Assembly (NCBI GenBank): GCA_023101885.1
Contig: JALPQD010000142.1
Span: forward strand, 1,756,356-1,820,355
Length of the DNA stretch: 64,000 nt
Direction: 5' to 3'
DNA from: Typhlomys cinereus
Taxonomy: Eukaryota; Chordata; Mammalia; Rodentia; Platacanthomyidae
Under the pieces are notes generated by a model. The model worked only from the letters and a program-made list of their open reading frames with translations. It was not told where the DNA came from and ran no database searches. Position numbers and translations under genes: made by a program. Shown here piece by piece: positions 12,347-22,180 of the stretch (position 1 is the first letter of the stretch; each line of letters starts with the position of its first letter).

Positions 12347-15300
12347 AAGTAGGTAGACAGATAATGGATAGATGAAATATTGGTAGGTAATAGATAGATA
12401 GATAGATACATAGATACATAATACATAGATACATAGACCCTTCTCATTCTTTTTACTTCTGTCATAGATTTTTACATGTAATCAATGTTTTTAGATTTTC
12501 TCATATTCCATATAGTAATTATATGTGCCAACAGAGATGTAAATACAGCTATAGATGTATATGTGCCTACATATACATATGTGCACATATGATTGTATTT
12601 TTCATTCTTATATACTTGACATCAATTCTTTCATTTTTCTTAGAATGATGCAAATTTCAAAACAGATAAAAAGGGATATGGCTGCTTCAGAGTTTTAGAA
12701 ACTACCCTTACACAGTGTGCTGGCCTAAGTCTGGCAGAGATGCTAAACAATGGAGATAATGTCCGTTGAGTGCTTAGCTAAGGATCTTTGAGGTCATTTA
12801 TAAGTTTGGCTCTCGCATTACCTTATGTACTTTTTCTTTTGGCTACTGAGGGTCTTTGGATCTTAATCCCTACCTGATTGATATCAGAAGATCTGGGGTC
12901 CGTGACCTATCCTGAAGTCATTTCCTTCTAAAGTTTTCTTGTGGCATCTTGCCTTGCTACGTGGAGAACAAGCAAGTTTGCACCCTTGATAGATAACTGG
13001 AGCCCTTTTGAAACAAGAAAGTCTGTGGTTCCTAGTCTTCTACTTTTGAGAATGAGTGATGCTGAATATCCCTAAACATCTAGGGTAAAGAGAATCTGGG
13101 TTTGGGGCATAGCTCTCAGGGACAGATCTTCAGAAATCAGATGGTTTGCCCTGAGGTTGGAGCAAGGGGTAGAAAGAGAGAAAGGTATGTGGTTCCAAAT
13201 TAGTTTGTGTAACACATTTCAGAGCTGCAGCTTGATGGTTAGGTAATTTCTCTCTTTTGCTGGCTGTGTTTTGCAGGAAACTTAACAAAACATATGAAAT
13301 CTAAAGCACACATGAAAAAATGCCTGGAGCTGGGTGTCTCAATGACCTCGGTGGATGACACAGAAACTGAAGAAGCAGGTATGTTTCATATTGAATTGAT
13401 AACCTCTTTCAAGCCGATCCTATGACATACTGCATAGAGAAAATGAAACTGACATGTTGAATTGCTGGAACCCTCTGATGGGAAATAAAAAACTGCTGTT
13501 TTTTCTGCTGTTACTTGACTATTGCAGGGAGTTACTAGGAAAACACCTTTATCAAAACTGTGAATGATGCCTAATTGCTCTAAATATTAATGAAATTTTG
13601 GGGGAGGAGATTTGAAAAGTGGTTTAATGTGGTAACAACCCTAGTAAGAGAAAATCTAGTAGAAAAAAAAATATTTATCGGTACCCTTCATCAAGAATTT
13701 GGAGGTCAACCTAACCTCCCAAGATGTTTGTACCTGAATCTAGAGAGATGGGTCATTGCTTTTCTTTGTCCTCTTCTGTCAATCAATTGGCAACATTATC
13801 CATCTCCATTGGTATAGGGTTTTCTAATGAGGCTTCTCTGAAGTCTGAATTTACAAGCTTCTACTCTGGAGCTCTCAGTGATGAAACTGAATGGATACTT
13901 GGAGCGATTAGAGCCAATGAAGGGTCAAGTGTGGGCCCAAGGAGAGTTGTAAGTGTCCAGAGGCATGATTGGCTCACAGGAGAGAGGGTCAAGGAAAGCT
14001 TTTGGAAGGAGACAAGGCTTAAATAAGATCCGAACCTTGAAATTTGGATATTTCTCATGGTTATCATTGTTTTATTGTTTCAGAAAACATGGAAGACTTG
14101 CACAAAGCATCTGAGAAGCACAGCATGTCCAGCATTTCAACTGATCACCAGTTCTCAGATGCTGAGGAGTCAGATGGGGAGGATGGAGATGATAACGATG
14201 ATGAGGAGGATGATGATGACGACTTCGATGACCAGGGAGATTTGACACCCAAAACGAGATCGAGAAGCACTAGTCCTCAGCCTCCCAGGTTCTCCTCCTT
14301 GCCTGTCAATGTTGGCGCTGTGGCACACGGCGGTGTTCCTTCTGATAGCTCCCTGGGACACTCTTCGCTGATCAGCTATCTGGTCACTTTGCCAAGTATT
14401 CAGGTCATGACGCCCAGCGACCCCTGTGAAGATACCCAGATGACAGAATACCAGCGTCTGTTCCAGAGCAAGAGCACAGATTCGGAACCAGACAAGGACA
14501 GGTTGGACATCCCCAGCTGCATGGACGAGGAGGCCATGTTCCCCTCAGAGCCGAGCTCCTCCCCAAGAGACTTTTCCCCCTCCAGCCGCCATTCCTCACC
14601 AGGATATGATTCTTCACCCTGTCGAGATAACTCGCCAAAGAGGTATCTGATACCCAAAGGAGATCTGTCACCCAGAAGACATTTGTCACCTAGGAGAGAT
14701 CTGTCACCCATGAGGCATCTGTCGCCAAGAAAGGAAGCCGCACTGAGGAGAGAGCTGTCCCAAGGAGATGTCTCACCAAGAAGGCATTTGTCTCCCAGGA
14801 GGCCACTGTCTCCTGGAAAAGACATCACAGCAAGAAGAGATGTCTCTCCCAGAAGAGAGAGAAGATACATAGCCACCATCAGACCACCATCTCCCCGAAG
14901 GGCTTTATATCATAACCCGCCATTATCCATGGGGCAGTATCTACAAGCAGAACCAATTGTCTTGGGGCCTCCTGTGAGTACACCTCGCGCACCCTTTCCA
15001 CATAAGCTGCAGCACATTGGTGTGTCCTGATAGGATCGTAGTGTGGATGTTATTATTACATGGTCTCTCGTGGGGTTGGGGTGGGGGAAGAACTTGGTTA
15101 CAGAAAATAACAAAGACACCTAATACATGCTGTGTTAGTAACGTGGCTTAGGCTGACTCCAAGTGTGGTACTGATGACGGCAGGAACATATGTGCAGTTG
15201 GGAATAGGGGAAGCCTTCTGAAGGCTTTCTAAGCTAAGGTAGTTACAGATGTGAGCCAAACCTTTAGAGGAAGCCCTGGGAACAGCATGGTTGCCTTGGG

Positions 15301-18300
15301 ATTCTCACAAGGACATGGGAGTGTTATCAGGATGTGCTCCCCACCAGGTGAGAACTTAGAGCCAATCATTATCCTGGACTTCCAAGACTTTTTTTTTTTC
15401 AATATCCTCATTGCTTTGTCTAGTGTGAGTGAATGTGTGAAGCTGATCAGGAACTGATAAAGAGAATGTGACATTCCAGTGTGTTCATGAATCAGAACAG
15501 AAGCATGTCTCCATTTCTGGTATAGGTACTCAGTGAGAAGGTGGGCCCAGGGAGTGAGCCTGGAGGAATGTTCTGGGAGCTCTGGTGCATGCCTCCACTG
15601 TGAACAAAGAGCAGCAGTAGTGACCATGGACTTCATGAGACTCGGGCTTGATAGAAAGCTTCAGAGAGGCCTCTCTTCCGCCTCACCAAGCACAGAAGAC
15701 CATGGTGTCTCCTTCCACTAGTGTAGGATTTGCAAAAAAAAAAAAAAAAAAAAGGAAGCAGAGTGTGAACATATAGAGAGAGGCCAGGCAGCTTGGGAGT
15801 GTTTGTTTATTTGTTTTAGTTAGTTAAGGAAGGATATTTTAGAATTCAGGGAGAGGAGGAAGAATCTCTTAATGAGACACAGAAAAATCTCTCTCTTTTT
15901 AAACAAACAAACAAACAAACAAAAAACCCTCTGGCCTAGAAAAGGCTAGATCCCACTAAAAGCTGGTGACCTGACATTCTTTCCCAGTGCAGGAGGCAAA
16001 GACAGGGACTTCCCAGGGAAAAAAATGGCTAATCTTTTGGTTGGAGAGATCTAGGTTCCACTGACTTAATAATAAAAGAGAGTGATTAAAAGTGCTCTGT
16101 ATATCACACGTACATACATGCATGCATCCCCACTTAGACCTGCACAAAAGATGCTATCTTTTAATTCTATTTAACTTGAAATTAAGCTAAGCAGATGTTG
16201 TTCGCTCGGCTTCTGTGTGCCATACATGGAGGAAAAGGTGGCAGGATGGGCACCTTACATTGTCCTTCCTTACATTCTGAGGTCCTGCTGAGGATAGGCT
16301 TAGTGGTGATAACATCACATCTGCACTTCCAGAATAAATCATTTCTTTGTAGCTTGAATAAGGTGTAGCCCAGAGCAGGCTAAATGCCAAGCATGGCACA
16401 CAGAAGCAGAGATAATGCATAATTTATAGTTCCCGAGCCAGACTCAAATCAAAATAGAACTGGGTGAATCCTTAATGGTATAAATCAGCCCTTGAATTTT
16501 AGAACTGAGGCATCCTTGAAATGAATTTGAATTTTTTCCCACTTGACTAGATTACCACCACAGTCGATAAATTTTAAATCACCTGGAATTCTCAAAACAA
16601 AAGAACAAGAAATGGGTCCCTTTTAAATAGCAGTCCAGTAATAAAAAGAACCTCAGTAGTTGAAATCTGATAATCTCATTACAACTTGTTAATCTGACAA
16701 CTGAGTTCCACTGTCCTACAGAAACATGAATGGACAGCATATTCTTCATTTTCAGAATGTAAATCCATGGAATTCTGTCCCTAAATTTTAAATTTCTCTT
16801 AACTCATAATTCTCACAAAGTTGCATGTATTGTAAGTCATACCAACAGAAGAATTAGGACCCAGTCAATTTTGATTACCAGCTATCAAGTTGAATATAAA
16901 TTGATAGCTTTTCCAAAGGTAAGATGGTAAGCTACTCCGGTAGACAGTTTCCTTACAAATATCTCTGTAAGATTTAAATCATCTTGAATTGTGATGTGAG
17001 AAACTCATCCTCTGAGTTGGATATCTTTGTGTGTGTGTGCACATGTGCGTATGTGCGTGTATGTGTACATGCAGGTGGTTGTACATGTGTGTAAGAATTC
17101 ACCTGCATGTGTTGGCCATGGGTGACATGGGGAATCATCTTTGATTGCTCTTCTACCTTATCGCTTTGCTGTGGAGTTTTCCAGCTGTACCTTCCAGGGT
17201 CGGAATTATAAGCCACTGCCATACCTGCTTGGCATTTTTATGTGGGATCTGAACACAGGTTCTTTTGCTTGTTGAATCTTCTCCCCAGCCCTTCCTTTTG
17301 CATCCATACACTGCATGGTGCACAAAACAGTCCATGTGTCTTAACACCCACCCCGTCATCTTCTTTGTAGGGAAAAAGGATTGTCAGTCTGCCACTCTTC
17401 CAAACCCAAGGGAAAAAAAAATCTTTAAACTTGGCTCAATATATAAACAGATGGTAATCTCTTGTTTCTTTCTGAATTTAAAACTCATTTATGAGTGTTT
17501 ACAAGTGTTTTTTGCTTGATGAAATAATCCATTCCTTTCATTCCCTCTCATGAAGAAAGCAGCCCAAATGTGTCTCTGGACCTAGTGAGAATGCACTGAA
17601 TGCTTTATCATCTGGCTGCTTTAAAACAAGTCACTTTTCATGGCCAGTACCTTCGTTCAAGGATTGGAAAAGACAGTTTAGCTTTGAGAGATAGAAAGCT
17701 GTGAAGAGTTAGGTCGTGAATCCTGCCTAGGTACTAACCCGGGTGAGTGAGGAGGTGGTAAGGGAAGAAGCTTGACCTAGGACTGTATGGTGGGATCTGA
17801 ACTCTGTGCTCTCTGTCTTTCCGTACAGAATTTACGAAGAGGATTACCTCAGGTTCCTTACTTCAGTCTCTATGGAGACCAGGAAGGTGCTTACGAACAT
17901 CCCGGCTCCAGCCTTTTCCCTGAGGGTCCCAATGACTACGTCTTCAGTCATCTTCCACTGCACTCTCAACAGCAAGTGAGAGCTTCTATCCCCATGGTGC
18001 CAGTGGGTGGGATCCAAATGGTCCACTCCATGCCGCCGGCCCTTTCCGGTTTACATCCTGCGCCCACATTGCCTCTGCCCATGGAGGGCCTGGAGGAGAG
18101 GAGAGGAGCCCCTCCAGGGGAGGCTCCTGCCGGCCAGCACGAGAAGGGAGCCCCCCACACCCTGCAGCCATCCCGGCCGCCTGGCTCTGCATCCTCGACC
18201 CGGCTGCTGATGAAGCAGAGCACTTCGGAAGACAGTCTGAATGCTACGGAGCGGGAGCAGGAGGAAAACATACAGACTTGCACAAAAGCCATCGCCTCGC

Positions 18301-18638
18301 TGCGGATCGCCTCCGAAGAGGCAGCTCTGCTTGGGGCCGAGCAGCCCACGCGGGTGCACGAATCGCAGCAACAGAAACCCTTGGAAAGCACGCGCGTGGG
18401 CCTGGGACACGCCAGCATGTCCGAGCCAGGTCAGCCCTGCGCCTCGGCCACGTGCCCCGACTCCCGGGGTTGTGAATCGGACAGTTTCGGTACTTCACAG
18501 ACTGTGGCAGCTCCCGCCACGTTTTACACCAAGAATCGTGTGGATGAGAAGCAGGCGGACTTTCAGGGCAGCAAGGAGTTCACTGCAAGCACAGAGGAGG
18601 CCCCCCACCCTTCCCCTGGAAAGAATCAACTACATTGA
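384..18638 (+). CDS. HIVEP2: HIVEP2 (Schnurri-2 / MIBP1), ZAS-family zinc finger transcription factor, six coding exons
   Basis: Joined CDS 384-5552, 6430-6584, 10430-10605, 13277-13378, 14084-14973, 17829-18638: 7302 nt, 2433 residues, close to the human protein (about 2446). All junctions have GT/AG ends and keep frame. Family knowledge: HIVEP proteins are large nuclear regulators that bind kappaB-like sites through two separated C2H2 pairs (ZAS domains). HIVEP2 restrains NF-kB in T cells, works with Smads in BMP signalling and matters in brain. Seen here: finger pair 1 (residues 189-239), acidic stretch (267-286), basic nuclear signal PPKKKRLRL (935-943), Cys/His cluster (1020-1038), conserved SWC region (1642-1723), finger pair 2 (1793-1845), acidic run (1893-1920), SPxR array (2050-2128) and conserved C-terminal block (about 2292-2333). 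The start is supported by an in-frame TGA at 375-377 and a strong context (A at -3, G at +4). Identification rests on remembered family sequence and is very secure. Confidence 0.97.
948..1103 (+). other. HIVEP2: First ZAS domain (C2H2 finger pair)
   Basis: Encodes two adjacent C2H2 fingers, C-x2-C-x12-H-x3-H each, starting KYICPYC and ending HRKSHA. In this family each pair can bind a kappaB-like GGGACTTTCC-type site alone. All eight zinc ligands are present and the linker is canonical, so the domain should be functional. Confidence 0.95.
5553..6429 (+). other. HIVEP2: HIVEP2 intron after coding exon 1 (877 nt)
   Basis: Begins GTAAGG and ends with a pyrimidine-rich TTCTTCTTCTACAG. No repeat is evident. 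The reading frame of the giant exon continues to a TAG at 5706-5708, and an AATAAA lies at 5868-5873. Retention or early polyadenylation could therefore give a product lacking the second finger pair. Confidence 0.9.
6430..6584 (+). CDS. HIVEP2: HIVEP2 coding exon 2
   Basis: A 155-nt exon encoding residues 1724-1774 plus two bases of Gly1775, beginning [16 protein letters not shown] and ending IRIKIFEG. This linker lies just before the second finger pair and matches remembered HIVEP2 closely. The acceptor is TTCTACAG/ATG and the donor is GG/GTAAGA. It enters in phase 0 and leaves with two bases of a codon, which the single G at the start of the next exon completes. Confidence 0.95.
6737..6802. 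repeat. (GATA)n microsatellite
   Basis: About 16 uninterrupted GATA units in the intron after coding exon 2. Its purity suggests it is polymorphic. Confidence 0.97.
7112..7468 (-). mobile_element. tRNA-headed rodent SINE, old copy
   Basis: On the - strand it begins with a tRNA-like head (TTGGCTCAGTGGGTAAAG, an A-box-like motif) and ends in a TG/CA-rich, T-rich part on the + side. The body ('ACAAGGTCTCACCCAGAGCTC' region) is of a type I know from rodent genomes. It is diverged and has no clear target duplication. The family name is not certain. An open frame at 7137-7448 is only the repeat read through. Confidence 0.7.
8163..8530 (+). mobile_element. tRNA-headed rodent SINE
   Basis: Starts 'GGCTGTGGAGATGACTCAG', followed by an internal promoter-like B box (GGGTCCTGAGTTCAGAT). 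The body is unique to the element and the tail is CA/TG-rich. It is the same family as the copies at 29.3, 35.2 and 40.7 kb, with more mutations. Confidence 0.8.
9047..9172 (+). repeat. Copy A of a diverged intronic direct repeat
   Basis: About 126 bases that match 10072-10196 at nearly 90% by eye, including the shared 'TGTTCAAAAGTAGATAATG' and 'CTTCAAAGGTTATATTATT'. The copies are about 1025 bp apart in the same orientation. The flanks do not match, so this is a short duplication or two copies of an unnamed dispersed element. Confidence 0.85.
10072..10196 (+). repeat. Copy B of a diverged intronic direct repeat
   Basis: Partner of 9047-9172. It lies about 230 bp upstream of the exon that encodes zinc finger 3. 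It shows no poly(A) tail or target duplication. Confidence 0.85.
10430..10605 (+). CDS. HIVEP2: HIVEP2 coding exon 3 (finger 3 and start of finger 4)
   Basis: A 176-nt exon encoding the end of Gly1775 through Lys1833 plus one base of Gly1834. It reads [20 protein letters not shown] onward. Finger 3 has C1795, C1798, H1811 and H1815. Finger 4 begins with C1823 and C1826 and is completed in the next exon. The Arg/Gly-rich RGRGRGK segment just before the finger is a family trait. The acceptor is AAAACAG/G with a preceding TTTCCTCCTTTTT tract, and the donor is AAAG/GTACAA. Reading into the intron would add only a Phe/Ser-rich tail. Confidence 0.96.
10606..13276 (+). other. HIVEP2: HIVEP2 intron inside zinc finger 4 (2671 nt)
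   Basis: Splits the fourth C2H2 finger between the cysteines and the histidines. It contains a long GATA/GAAA tract at 12.2-12.4 kb. Elsewhere it is AT-rich sequence with no gene or clear transposon. It ends TTTTGCTGGCTGTGTTTTGCAG. Confidence 0.9.
12196..12437. repeat. Compound (GATA)n/(GAAA)n microsatellite
   Basis: About 240 bp of GATA units with GAAA interruptions, then degenerate GATA/CATA units. Its reverse strand reads as Tyr-Leu-Ser-Ile repeats in two frames, which are artefacts of the tetranucleotide. Confidence 0.97.
13277..13378 (+). CDS. HIVEP2: HIVEP2 coding exon 4 (rest of finger 4)
   Basis: A 102-nt exon that starts with two bases completing Gly1834, then [15 protein letters not shown]. 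It supplies H1839 and H1845 (a five-residue His-His spacing, usual for this finger in the family) and the conserved [17 protein letters not shown] tail. It ends one base into Glu1868. The acceptor is TTTTGCAG/GA and the donor is GCAG/GTATGT. It is too short to stand out as an open frame and was found from the homology and the splice sites. Confidence 0.96.
13379..14083 (+). other. HIVEP2: HIVEP2 intron after coding exon 4 (705 nt)
   Basis: Begins GTATGT and ends TTTATTGTTTCAG. No repeat or gene is recognised in it. Confidence 0.9.
14084..14973 (+). CDS. HIVEP2: HIVEP2 coding exon 5 (acidic run and SPxR array)
   Basis: An 890-nt exon encoding the rest of Glu1868 through Pro2164. It starts [20 protein letters not shown], then an almost unbroken acidic run at residues 1893-1920. 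Next comes a Ser-rich linker with the conserved SYLVTLPSI motif. A basic array at about 2050-2128 repeats SPRR, SPMR and SPRK motifs about every seven residues. SPxK/R motifs are known as minor-groove DNA contacts and as proline-directed kinase sites. The acidic-then-basic layout is a family trait. A few residues found in the human protein near 'SIRVTQLMTP' appear to be missing (SIQVMTP here). The donor is CCT/GTGAGT, phase 0. The frame stays open to a TGA at 15028-15030. Confidence 0.96.
14629..14870 (+). repeat. HIVEP2: In-frame SPRR-type tandem motif array
   Basis: About ten imperfect copies of a roughly seven-codon unit (D/H-L-S-P-R-R) within coding exon 5. The unit is visible at both the DNA and protein level (CTGTCACCCAGAAGAC-type repeats). 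Such an array can grow or shrink by slippage. Confidence 0.85.
15734..15753. repeat. Poly(A) run
   Basis: Twenty A residues followed by GGAAGC. No retroposon body is recognised next to it. Confidence 0.9.
15901..15927. repeat. (AAAC)n microsatellite
   Basis: About six AAAC units ending in a short A run. Confidence 0.9.
17022..17290 (-). mobile_element. tRNA-headed rodent SINE, old copy
   Basis: On the + strand it runs from a TG-rich tail at the left to 'CTTCTCCCCAGCC' at the right, which is the reverse of the GGCTGGAGA-type head. Similar copies at 23.3, 48.5 and 52.6 kb share 'TGGGATCTGAAC' and 'GGAGTTTTCCAG' blocks. Confidence 0.7.
17829..18638 (+). CDS. HIVEP2: HIVEP2 coding exon 6 (C-terminus)
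   Basis: An 810-nt terminal coding exon: 269 residues (2165-2433) and TGA at 18636-18638. It begins [20 protein letters not shown], which joins the preceding LGPP in phase 0 as in human. The block [20 protein letters not shown] and the following [20 protein letters not shown] (about 2292-2333) are strongly conserved. The segments on either side are more variable, and one linker (after PLPMEG) is shorter than in human from memory. It ends GKNQLH. The exon is noticeably GC- and CpG-rich in its second half. A longer open frame beginning upstream at 17787 is intronic read-through. Confidence 0.96.
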   Translation, partial: NLRRGLPQVPYFSLYGDQEGAYEHPGSSLFPEGPNDYVFSHLPLHSQQQVRASIPMVPVGGIQMVHSMPPALSGLHPAPTLPLPMEGLEERRGAPPGEAPAGQHEKGAPHTLQPSRPPGSASSTRLLMKQSTSEDSLNATEREQEENIQTCTKAIASLRIASEEAALLGAEQPTRVHESQQQKPLESTRVGLGHASMSEPGQPCASATCPDSRGCESDSFGTSQTVAAPATFYTKNRVDEKQADFQGSKEFTASTEEAPHPSPGKNQLH

Positions 18639-18973
18639 TCTAAATGCATGGAGACTTTCATTTCCACATTTCACTCCCCTTCTGCACCTCCTTTTTTTGT
18701 TTTGTTTTTTGTTTTTTGGTTTTGGTTTTGGTTTTCTAGGAATAGAAGTAATCAAGTTTATAGCATGCCTGTCCTGAGTTACAATAGTTGGCTATTATAT
18801 ATATATACTTTTGTTATTTCAAAAGAATTAGGTAAATTAACAAGTCATCTTGAGTCTGACCAAAACAAAATTTGAAATTAACCTATCGGGTCTGGTACTT
18901 TTAAAATTGTACAGATGTTTGTGCCTTTTCTTTACTTTGCTTATATTCTTATAAGCATTTTTTAGCAGTAATT

Positions 18974-18981
18974 TGTACATA
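18974..18981 (+). promoter_or_regulatory. HIVEP2: Pumilio-type site TGTACATA in the 3' UTR
   Basis: Exact match to UGUANAUA, the Pumilio recognition element, upstream of every candidate poly(A) site. Function is inferred from the motif only. Confidence 0.45.
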
Positions 18982-19007
18982 TTTTAGAATTTGTGTATCT
19001 GCTTTGT

Positions 19008-19013
19008 AATAAA
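19008..19013 (+). terminator. HIVEP2: Candidate poly(A) signal AATAAA
   Basis: A canonical hexamer about 370 nt past the stop, followed by T-rich TTTCTTTCCTTTTTTGG. It would give a short 3' UTR with only the first Pumilio site. Confidence 0.5.
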
Positions 19014-19440
19014 TGTAATTTCTTTCCTTTTTTGGACACTTGGATCTAAATGATGTAAAGCGAAACAGCATCAATATATATGTGACGTTGCACTAAAACA
19101 TATTTTTATATGAGAAAAACTGAACAGCTTTTATGTACAGCTCTGATTCTGTAATACTAATATTTATTTACTTTGTTTCATAAATTGTACATTTTTCTTA
19201 ATGTTGTGGATTGCTTTTCTATGTGAAGCATGGGATTTACTGTTGCGTAACCAGAACAAAAATGTACATTGTAAACAAGATATTTAAACTAGAGTATCTT
19301 ATTCTGCACTTATGCATTAGTTACAAAAAAAAAAAGATAAAGGATGTATCAGTCAGTTCTTGTACATTTTTTTGTCTGTTTGCCGGATTGACTATAACTT
19401 AAGTGCTGATTGTGATTTTAAACCGATAGTACCGTAAAGC

Positions 19441-19446
19441 ATTAAA
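19441..19446 (+). terminator. HIVEP2: Candidate poly(A) signal ATTAAA
   Basis: The variant hexamer followed 12-30 nt later by the G/T-rich element TGTGCTCTTGTGAGTTTTTT, a good textbook arrangement. Confidence 0.6.
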
Positions 19447-20238
19447 GTAAACAATGTGCTCTTGTGAGTTTTTTCAAAGCTTTATAAATCAGTTATAAAT
19501 AATATTAAAAAAGTATTTGGTCTTCTGTGAACATGTGGATCTATATACTCATCTAAGAATATGGGTAAACATTCCGCCCCATGTAAATACGTACAAGTGC
19601 ATCCCTGGGACTGTTTTCTGTAACTCACTTGAACACTAGGTTGCCAACAACCTATGCTAGGGTGTCTTTAAAACTTTAAGGGACAAAGCACATGGGACTG
19701 TGTGGAGCTTGGTTATCGGCCGGCCCGGTGGCTTGGGTGGCAGTGCTGTGCGCTGCCCATGGAGGAGACCTGGGCTTAGAAACCTCCTTGCTTCTTAGTG
19801 TCTGGAACAAAGGCTGTGCAGAGGGGTCGCACTTGGACTTGAGGGTTGGGTGTGGAAGTGGGGAAGAGGGATGGAGACCTGCTCCCTAGCTCTTCCCATC
19901 AGCCTGTCCACAAGGTAACAGGGTTAACATCAGCATTTGGGGAGGTCACCTTGCCCTATGGCACAGGGGAAGAGTGTCACTCCTGGCTGTCTCAGGGGGG
20001 ATGAAGAAAAGTCTTCAGGGGAAAGAAGCTCTTTGGAGGATGATCTTTTTGTCTGGCCTTCAGAAGGTGGGAAGAGCTGAGCAGAGGGAGGGGTACAGCA
20101 ACATGTGCACATGCGCACACGCACACACACGTGTGTACACACAATCTGGGTTATCTTTGTGCTATATAGTGGATTCTAATTCTGTGAAACCCAAGTTTGT
20201 ATATTGAATTACATTAAGGAGTGTTCTTTAAAAAGAGA

Positions 20239-20244
20239 AATAAA
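20239..20244 (+). terminator. HIVEP2: Candidate distal poly(A) signal AATAAA
   Basis: A canonical hexamer about 1.6 kb past the stop, followed by TTGAGGTGTCTGTTCTT. It would mark the longest 3' UTR visible. Confidence 0.55.
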
Positions 20245-20265
20245 TATACAGTTACATGCTTGAGG

Positions 20266-22180
20266 TGTCTGTTCTTAAATGTTTTACATTTCAGCTGCCT
20301 GATTTTGCTTCCTAAGGAAATCCGAATGCTACCAGCTTACCAGCTGTACTTTTCTTTGCTTGCTTCTGCCTGTCTTGAGCCCAACAACAAGTATTTCTAA
20401 ACAATGATAGTTTGGGTTTCCATGATTCACCAGATTTGAATAGTAGTGGTTCCTGCAGTGTAGGCCCCAGATGGACTCATTCAAACCAAAGCCTGAATGC
20501 CTGGACTTGTGTTTGAACACTCATGAATGAGGCAAGCCACCACTTCCCTCTGCCTCCCCTCTCACCATGCACACCCACCTGAAATATCGCTGGAGCAAAC
20601 TCCTTGAATTGGCTGATATGTTTAAGCTGAACTAGACCATAACACAATAAAAGCAGAAACTCACAAAAGGTCAAAATCAGTATCTTTGTTCAAAACCTAA
20701 AATTGGTGTGTTTGTAACTTGCCTCTTTTGTGAGTCAGGCTATCTTTTTCCACTGGGTTTTACAAAGGTGAATTAGAGGTCCACACAATCAGCCAGCTTA
20801 AGAATCCCTGAGACACTTAGATGACAAAGGACGAGTTGTGTGTCTTTGTCCTCTGACTTGGTGTGTGTATGACAGGAGGGAGAGGAAAAGGAAAGCAGAT
20901 TCCAGGCCTTTGTTTCCACCACCTAGTTGGTTGCTTGTGTATTCACTCATCTATTGCTAAACACATTTGAAGTACCTACTATAAGCTCCTGTGATACTGG
21001 GCATCTAGAATGCAGAACAGAGCATTTCTGCCTCTCAGAAGCTCAAGTAAGTAAGAGAAATTTGTATGTGAACAAAATCCGTACACTGAGTTAGTAGTGC
21101 TGAAATAATTTCTGCTGGGTATGTGTTTCATAAGCATAAAGAAAAGAAAGGTCCCACAGATGAGAAGAGGGAATGAGAGGACTTGGGACTCAGGTCACCG
21201 TGGAATGCAGCTGAGAAACAGCATATTAAAGAACTCAAGTTTTCATCCCCTACACTGGACTGTGGTTTTGTGTGCCAAGCGCACACCACTGAGCAAAGCA
21301 GATGGTGTTCTTGCCCTTGCGTGGCTTGCATTCTCATGGGGAGCACAGAAAAAAAAATTGTGAAATGACTGGGTTGATAATCCAGGAAGTAGGAAGCAGT
21401 AATGTGGGAAGAGCATTGTAGTGATCGGGTGACATAAGACCAAGTCCTGTTTCTTGCCCCACCTTGTGGAGGTAATGGATGGGAAGTCCCCAAGAAAGTA
21501 TTAGATCAAGAAAGTAGTAGCCTTGTGTTTGGTAGGTGGGATGTTATTAGGGAGAAGAACCCATGGAGAAACACACAGTGAAGAAGGGTTTGGGGGACAG
21601 ACTTGGGAGGCAGGAGAACTACTTGGGAGAATTAGGAAGCTAATTCCATGGACACAACTAATCATAATCCAAATATCTGGGGGTGGAACTGGCTGAGGCA
21701 ATTTTGTCAAATGTGGGGGAATTAATAACTAGACTGATTTGGGGCTGTAGATGATGAATTTTTAACTTGGCCAATGGGATGAGAGTGGATTTCTTGTTGC
21801 AAAATAAAATGAATCTAGGAGATGCAGGACACTGTCGGGGGGGGGGGGTTCCTCACCTTAGCAGCTCAGACAGGAGCTTGGCCTCAGACAAAAAAGGCTG
21901 GAATGCCCCTTACTTGTTCTTGTGCCTTAGCCACAGCTAAACATGACCAATTGGATGAAATCCCTCAGGGTGAATCAAGGAGTGGAAGAAAGTTCCAAGG
22001 CCTGCCAAGATGGTTGAGGAATGAACAACTAGTGGAGACATGCTTGAGAAAGCAACCTTATCTCCTGCACTGGATGCTAAGGGTAACTCACAAGATACTT
22101 GTGAAAACCTGATTTTTCACAAGTTTTCAGATAGTTTCTAAGAAACCAAATCTTAAGGAGGATCTAATTTTTTGAAGCAG
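20266..22180. other. Flank without recognised gene
   Basis: Mostly unique-looking sequence just past the HIVEP2 3' end. It includes a G homopolymer at 21837-21848. The open frames present are short and match nothing I know. Confidence 0.6.
21837..21848. repeat. G homopolymer
   Basis: A run of twelve G residues, a likely length-variable and error-prone site. Confidence 0.9.

Larger units (their letters stand above)
14974..17828 (+). other. HIVEP2: HIVEP2 last coding intron (2855 nt)
   Basis: Begins GTGAGT and ends CTGTCTTTCCGTACAG. It contains a 20-nt poly(A) run at 15734-15753, an AAAC tract at 15901-15927 and a diverged SINE at 17.02-17.29 kb. The remainder is unique-looking sequence with no gene. 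Confidence 0.9.
18639..20265 (+). other. HIVEP2: HIVEP2 3' untranslated region
   Basis: AT-rich sequence following the stop codon, low in interspersed repeats. It contains a T/G-rich stretch at 18692-18737, a Pumilio-type UGUANAUA site at 18974-18981 and another at 19582-19589. Poly(A) signals are at 19008, 19441, 19503 and 20239. The downstream end is set here at the last good signal, which has a G/T-rich stretch after it. A shorter end near 19465-19530 is equally possible. Confidence 0.7.

Noticed and set aside
12196..12437. A CRISPR-like array
   Set aside because: Units are tetranucleotides without spacers, and the genome is mammalian.
12139..12465. Two - strand frames of Tyr-Leu-Ser-Ile repeats
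   Set aside because: Direct translation of the GATA microsatellite.
17787..17828. An upstream ATG extending the last exon's frame as a separate 283-residue protein
   Set aside because: The stretch before 17829 is intron with a clear acceptor (TTTCCGTACAG), and the joined protein matches HIVEP2 exactly at the junction.
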